Positions 9,676 to 13,209 of a stretch of DNA of 13,209 nucleotides are shown here, piece by piece; the stretch's first letter is position 1; every line of letters starts with the position of its first letter. The DNA comes from JACPRB01 sp964468745 (GTDB lineage: Bacteria > Planctomycetota > MHYJ01 > JACPRB01). The notes under the pieces were generated by a model. The model did no database searches and had not been told where the DNA came from. It was given only the letters and a program-made list of their open reading frames with translations. The position numbers and the translations under genes were made by a program. The DNA is taken from the NCBI GenBank assembly GCA_964468745.1, contig CAYXVY010000334.1:1-13209 (forward strand), read 5' to 3'.

Positions 9676-10895
9676 TCGACGTATTCAAAATGGCGGTGCG
9701 GAGCCTTCGTGCCCATTTGCTGCGGTCGCTGCTGACGCTCGTGGGCATCGTCATCGGGATTACAGCGGTCGTTGGAATGAGCTCGCTGATTCGCGGCGTC
9801 GACGAGGTGATCGTCGGCGGGATTCGCGCGATGAACCCGCACGTCGTGTACCTGACGAAGTTTCCGATGATGGTCACGTCGCACGAGCAGTGGCGCAAGC
9901 TGATGAAGCGGCCGGACATCACGACTGAGGACATCAGGACCATCGAAGACGGGTGTCCGTCGGTGGGGAAGCTCGATCTGTTCATCGAGGCGAATACGAA
10001 CCTAGCGCGGGGAAAGCAGCGCACGAAGAACATGTCGGTGATCGGCGTCGGCGAAAACTACCTCGACGTCAATTCAATGATCATCAAGTCGGGGCGGTAC
10101 TTCGCCGCAGGCGAGGTGACGACGGCGGCGCGCGTGATCGTGCTCGCGAAGGACCCCGTCGAGACGCTATTTGGCGACATGGATCCGGTCGGAAAGACCG
10201 TACGGCTGCAGAAACAGGAGTACATGGTCGTCGGCGTGTTCCAGTCGCAGGCGGAAGGGGGAGGATTCAACATCGGCCAGGACAACTTCTGCGCGATCCC
10301 GTATACGTCGCACCAGCGCGACGTGACGCGGCGGCGTCAGAGCCTCATGCTGGCGATGGTGCCGCGCGAGGGCGTAGCGCTGGAGCGCATGATGGAAGAG
10401 GTGTCCACGGCCATGCGCATGCGCCACCGGCTGCGGGCCAGCCAGGAGGACGACTTCGACATGATTACGCAGGAGTCGATCCTCAAGCTGTGGCGGGACA
10501 TCTCGAGCGCGATCTTCCTGGGCCTGATCGGGATCTCGTCAATCGCCCTCCTCGTCGGCGGCATCGGCGTGATGGCGATCATGATGGTGTCGGTGACGGA
10601 GCGGACACGGGAAATCGGGATACGGCGCGCCGTCGGAGCTACGCGCGGCCGCATCCTGGCGCAGTTCCTGATTGAAGCCGCGCTGCTCACCGCGGCGGGC
10701 GGTCTGCTGGGGAGCGGCATCGGCGCCGCGTCGGCGTGGGGGCTGGCGAAGGCGGTCGGTCTGCCGGTCGCGACCCCGTGGGACACGTTTGCGCTAGCGG
10801 TGGGGGTCTCGGCCCTGATCGGGCTGGTGTTCGGGGTCGTGCCTGCCTACCGCGCGGCCCGCATGGACGTGGTTGAGGCGCTGCGCTGCGAGTAG
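9672..10895 (+). CDS. ABC exporter permease 2, FtsX/MacB type
   Basis: A second permease of 407 residues, overlapping the first by 4 nt (ATGA); GAGG at 9660-9663 sits 8 nt before its ATG. Membrane segments lie at about 20-40, 279-303, 330-353 and 370-391, with the periplasmic domain between about 42 and 275. The coupling stretch TERTREIGIRRAVGATRGRI is at 309-328, and the C-terminal PAYRAARMDVVEALRCE matches the MacB ending. It is the last gene of the five-gene exporter set and ends only 7 nt from the convergent selenoprotein gene. Because it is co-translated with permease 1 and differs from it mainly in the periplasmic domain, a heterodimeric exporter like LolC/LolE is more likely than two separate transporters. 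Confidence 0.93.
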   Translation: MIDVFKMAVRSLRAHLLRSLLTLVGIVIGITAVVGMSSLIRGVDEVIVGGIRAMNPHVVYLTKFPMMVTSHEQWRKLMKRPDITTEDIRTIEDGCPSVGKLDLFIEANTNLARGKQRTKNMSVIGVGENYLDVNSMIIKSGRYFAAGEVTTAARVIVLAKDPVETLFGDMDPVGKTVRLQKQEYMVVGVFQSQAEGGGFNIGQDNFCAIPYTSHQRDVTRRRQSLMLAMVPREGVALERMMEEVSTAMRMRHRLRASQEDDFDMITQESILKLWRDISSAIFLGLIGISSIALLVGGIGVMAIMMVSVTERTREIGIRRAVGATRGRILAQFLIEAALLTAAGGLLGSGIGAASAWGLAKAVGLPVATPWDTFALAVGVSALIGLVFGVVPAYRAARMDVVEALRCE

Positions 10896-10897
10896 CC

Positions 10898-10912
10898 CGG
10901 GATTATTTCCCG
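10898..10912. terminator. Small inverted repeat at the convergent junction, possible weak bidirectional terminator
   Basis: The sequence CGGGA-TTATT-TCCCG forms a perfect 5-bp stem with a 5-nt loop between the exporter operon and the convergent selenoprotein gene, covering the latter's TAA stop. No clear T-run follows on either strand, so termination activity is uncertain. Confidence 0.25.
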
Positions 10913-11955
10913 CCGCCGTCCATCTCCGCGAGCAGCGTGTCCACGGCCTCGTCCATCGCCTTGTCGCGGACGTTCTTGTAGCGGATCACGCCCTTGCCGT
11001 CGACGACGTAGATCGTCGGCCATCCCGTGACGTTCCATTTCGTCGGAATCGGCCCATTGGTCGCCCCCTCGATCGCGTTGCGCCACGTGATCTCGTTCTC
11101 CTCGAGGATCTTGCGCACCTTGTCGGCTGGGTCGCTGTTGATGCCGAGCAGGGCGAACGGCTTGTCCTTCAAGCGCTCGACGAGCGTTTTTTCGTGCGGA
11201 AGCATCGCACGGCAGGGCCCTCACCAGAATCCCCAGAAGTCGACGACGACCACCTTCCCGCGGTAGTCGGAAAGCTTGAACGGCTTGCCGTCGATATCCT
11301 TCGCCTCGAAGTCGGGCGCCTCCATGCCGATCTGCAGGCGGTCCAGCTCGAAGATCTGCCCTTCGGCCCGCTTCGACTGCGGCGAGCCCGGTTGGTTCTT
11401 CACGATGAGCTCGAAGAAGGCGCGGCCGTCGGCGCGCACGGTCTCGTCCTTCGACCCCATCAGCTGGCAGCCGAGGCTGAACATGGCGGCGAGCTTCACG
11501 CTTGACGTCGAAGTCTTTTCGAGGACCGACATCAGCCAGTCCTTCGCCCAGGCCTTCGACGGGTCGGGATGCTGGAACTGCGCGGCGACCTGCGCCAGCG
11601 CCTTGTCGCCGGGGAAGTCGGCGAGCAGTCGCTCCGCGGCTTCGCGCGCGACTTTCGGTTGACTCGCCTGGGAAGCCAGAGTGAAGACCCAGCCTAAAGA
11701 TGCGGCCGTGGCGGGATCCTTGCCCGCGCGCTTCGCCAGGTCCTGGAACTTCTCGAGATAGGGCTTCGCCGGATTCTGTTCGCGATAGACCTTCGCGCGT
11801 TCCGCGTCGGTCTTCGCGGCGCGGGCGGCCGCGTAGAATTCCTGCTGCGCCTTCTGGTAGTCCTGCTCGAGGCCCTTGAGCTCCGCCTTGTAATCCGGCG
11901 GATCCTGAGCCAGGGCGACCAGTGCGAGAGAAAGTCCGATCGCGATCGTTCTCAT
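10903..11955 (-). CDS. Exported TlpA-like thioredoxin-fold selenoprotein (UxxC), TGA read as selenocysteine
   Basis: The gene reads as 350 residues if the in-frame TGA at 11221-11223 is decoded as selenocysteine. Residues 1-16 are a signal peptide with an ALA|Q cleavage pattern. Residues about 20-195 are helical, lysine/alanine-rich and TPR-like. From about 208 a TlpA/redoxin domain begins with IGMEAPDFEAKDIDGKPFKL, leading to VVVVDFWGFW-U245-G-P-C248-RAMLPHE. The domain continues past the TGA for 105 sense codons, with the thioredoxin cis-proline P313 in GWPTIYVVD. The TGA occupies exactly the position of the first active-site cysteine. Such proteins act as extracytoplasmic thiol-disulfide oxidoreductases; the partner is unknown. 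GGAGGA at 11961-11966 supports the ATG at 11955. It lies 21 nt after an amidohydrolase gene. A Cys-to-stop mutation (TGC to TGA) or a base error is the alternative, but the intact downstream half and the hairpin make Sec more likely. Confidence 0.85.
11193..11211 (-). promoter_or_regulatory. Candidate bacterial SECIS hairpin just after the TGA
   Basis: On the minus strand CGTGCG (11211-11206) pairs perfectly with CGCACG (11198-11193) around a 7-nt loop, AUGCUUC. Nine bases separate the TGA from the stem and 15 from the loop, close to the E. coli fdhF arrangement, in which SelB binds a small hairpin inside the coding region. Bacterial SECIS loops usually carry a G in the first two positions; here the G is third, unless the closing G-C pair opens. 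No bulged U is obvious. Confidence 0.55.
11221..11223 (-). other. In-frame TGA predicted to encode selenocysteine (U245)
   Basis: The codon run is TTC TGG TGA GGG CCC TGC, giving F-W-U-G-P-C. Homologous TlpA/thioredoxin active sites read W-C-G-P-C, so the TGA replaces the attacking cysteine and nothing else. The frame is open on both sides. Confidence 0.83.
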
Positions 11956-11960
11956 GCGGA

Positions 11961-11966
11961 TCCTCC
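11961..11966 (-). promoter_or_regulatory. Ribosome-binding site GGAGGA for the selenoprotein gene
   Basis: GGAGGA on the minus strand lies 5 nt before the ATG at 11955, within the 21-nt gap after the amidohydrolase stop. It fixes the start that yields the signal peptide. Confidence 0.65.
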
Positions 11967-11976
11967 GATGCCTATG

Positions 11977-13209
11977 CTACGCGGGACAGCCGCCGCGCGA
12001 GGCAAGCAGCGCGAAGAATTCGCGGCGCGTGCGCGGGCCGTAGACGTTGAACGACCGCTCGCGGTGCGGCAGATACGAGTTCTTGAGATCCTCGACGGCG
12101 TCCTTCTGGAGCGCAGGTCGCACGACCTTCGGATCGCATCCATACACCTTCGCCGAGTTGAGGCCGAAGATTTTCGCCTTGACCGCCTTCGTCAGCTCCG
12201 CGTAGCCGTGCTTCTCGCGCAGGTCCGCCGGCATCTCGAACGCGCGGAACGCGGCGATCTGCGACTGGGGCGTGCCGTACCAGATCGAGTCCGTGCCCCA
12301 CAGGACGTTGTCTTCGCCGACGTGCTGGATCAGCTTGCCGAGGACGTGGCCCGCCTGCTCCGGCTTCTTCATCAGGAGCCACCACGTGCTGCCGATCTCG
12401 GCGTATACGTTCGAGCCCGGCTTGATCCCCTCGTCCTGCATCGCCTTGATGAGCGCATTGACGCCGCGCTTCGCCTTCTCCGGATCGTACGGTCCCTCCT
12501 TGACGTCGGGATCGTAACCCGAGTGGTAGACGACGAATTTGACGTCGGGAAACTTCTTCGCCACGCGCCCGATTTCCGACGGCAGGTGATGGTCGCCCTT
12601 CGTGCCGAAGAGCGGGATCCCCTTGTGCGTGCAGATCGTCTTGATGCCGATCTCGCGCGCCTTCTCGATCATCGGGAGGCCGAACTTCTCGTCGTCGAGC
12701 CAGTACCCTTTGCCGTCGGGGCCGAAGAGCGTGTAGACCTTCCACGCCGCGATCGGGAAGTCCTTGGCGACCTTTTCCATCCCGTCGAGCGACGCCTTGA
12801 CCTCACCGATGTTCGGCGCAACGAGCGCGTGGACCCACAGGCGAGGCGACTTGCCGATCGAGTCGATGAGCTCGCGTGTCCGCGCGGCGTCCTTGTCGGG
12901 AAGGGGCTGGCCCTCGGTCGTCGCGGGGACCGCGCTCAACACGGCGCACGTGGTGTCGCTGTCGAGAAAGATCTCCTTCACGTACGCGTAGCGGCCAAAG
13001 TCGGTCTTGCCGGGCAGAAATTTCAGGAACGTCTTCATCCCCGGATTCGCCTTCTCCCAGGCGGCGCCCGGCATGACGTGATGCGTCTGGATGTCGAAGA
13101 TGAATTCGTCGCCGGCGAGGACGGAGGATGCGACGGCGGGATCGACGGCTGCGTCCGCCGGGAGGGCGTAAGCACTCGTTCCGGTCGCGGCGTTGATCCC
13201 CATGAGGCA
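11977..13209 (-). CDS. Amidohydrolase-2 family protein, probably exported, 5' end cut off by the window edge
   Basis: At least 408 residues of a TIM-barrel metal-dependent hydrolase (amidohydrolase-2 group). The frame is open to the right edge, and the first visible ATG (13203) begins MGINAATGTSAYALPADAAVD. This looks like the end of an export leader, possibly Tat, rather than a true start, so I treat the gene as 5'-partial; that is inference. Counting from that ATG, likely metal or active-site residues are H41/H42 in FDIQTHHV, H193 in TICTHKG, H227 in VVYHSGYD, and D305 in LWGTDSIWYG, the typical barrel-end aspartate. The usual first-strand HxH pattern reads Q-T-H here. A C-terminal extension of about 45 residues follows the NSAKVYG helix and ends GGCPA. 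The reaction is unknown; relatives hydrolyse or decarboxylate small organic acids and amides. It is co-directional with the selenoprotein gene 21 nt downstream. Confidence 0.87.
   Translation of the reverse strand, partial: CLMGINAATGTSAYALPADAAVDPAVASSVLAGDEFIFDIQTHHVMPGAAWEKANPGMKTFLKFLPGKTDFGRYAYVKEIFLDSDTTCAVLSAVPATTEGQPLPDKDAARTRELIDSIGKSPRLWVHALVAPNIGEVKASLDGMEKVAKDFPIAAWKVYTLFGPDGKGYWLDDEKFGLPMIEKAREIGIKTICTHKGIPLFGTKGDHHLPSEIGRVAKKFPDVKFVVYHSGYDPDVKEGPYDPEKAKRGVNALIKAMQDEGIKPGSNVYAEIGSTWWLLMKKPEQAGHVLGKLIQHVGEDNVLWGTDSIWYGTPQSQIAAFRAFEMPADLREKHGYAELTKAVKAKIFGLNSAKVYGCDPKVVRPALQKDAVEDLKNSYLPHRERSFNVYGPRTRREFFALLASRGGCPA

Noticed and set aside
11174..11186. Second hairpin on the minus strand, CGCTC-GTC-GAGCG, as the SECIS element
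   Set aside because: It has only a three-base loop, lies about 39 nt from the TGA to the loop, and follows a run of six A. The 11193-11211 hairpin is better placed and has a longer stem.
10903..11205. A separate small thioredoxin-like gene starting at ATG 11205
   Set aside because: It would begin after the active-site motif and lack the first strand of the fold, with no good ribosome site. It is the C-terminal part of the selenoprotein.
10903..11955. Pseudogene with a nonsense mutation
   Set aside because: A single TGC-to-TGA change cannot be fully excluded, but no other stop, frameshift or loss of conserved residues is seen, and the TGA sits exactly on the redox cysteine with a hairpin behind it.

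Overview
The window is a gene-dense, high-GC stretch (well above 60% GC by eye) of a bacterial chromosome. It holds ten genes and no gene-free gap longer than about 100 bases. An exported transglutaminase-like protein, a membrane-fusion protein and a thioredoxin-fold exported protein suggest a diderm bacterium. The phylum cannot be fixed from the sequence; the protein styles recall uncultured Planctomycetota or Acidobacteriota, which is only an impression. If the main finding is right, the organism decodes UGA as selenocysteine.

Left block, minus strand, 5708 down to 1: four closely packed genes read in this order: (1) a membrane-anchored transglutaminase-like protein with a C-terminal PsbP/DcrB-like domain, (2) an unrecognised exported protein with a C-terminal membrane anchor, (3) pyruvate kinase, and (4) glycogen phosphorylase, cut by the left edge. 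Junctions are a 1-nt overlap, 3 nt and 14 nt, so this is probably one operon. It joins two envelope proteins to glycogen breakdown and the last step of glycolysis.

Middle block, plus strand, 5808 to 10895: five genes with overlapping or nearly touching ends. They encode a Yip1-family membrane protein, a periplasmic adaptor (membrane-fusion protein), an ABC ATPase of the MacB/LolD type, and two different FtsX/MacB-type permeases. The order matches the Bacillus YknW-X-Y-Z exporter with one extra permease. The left and middle blocks diverge from a 99-nt region that has a perfect TATAAT hexamer on each strand.

Right block, minus strand, 13209 down to 10903: an amidohydrolase cut by the right edge, followed 21 nt later by a 350-residue exported TlpA-like thioredoxin-fold protein. 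In the latter gene an in-frame TGA replaces the first cysteine codon of the active-site motif, turning WCGPC into W-TGA-GPC. The frame stays open and thioredoxin-like for another 105 codons, and a 6-bp hairpin lies just after the TGA. This is best read as a selenoprotein, with U245 and C248 forming the redox pair. A naive annotation would split it into two pieces and miss the active site. It is the most interesting feature of the window.
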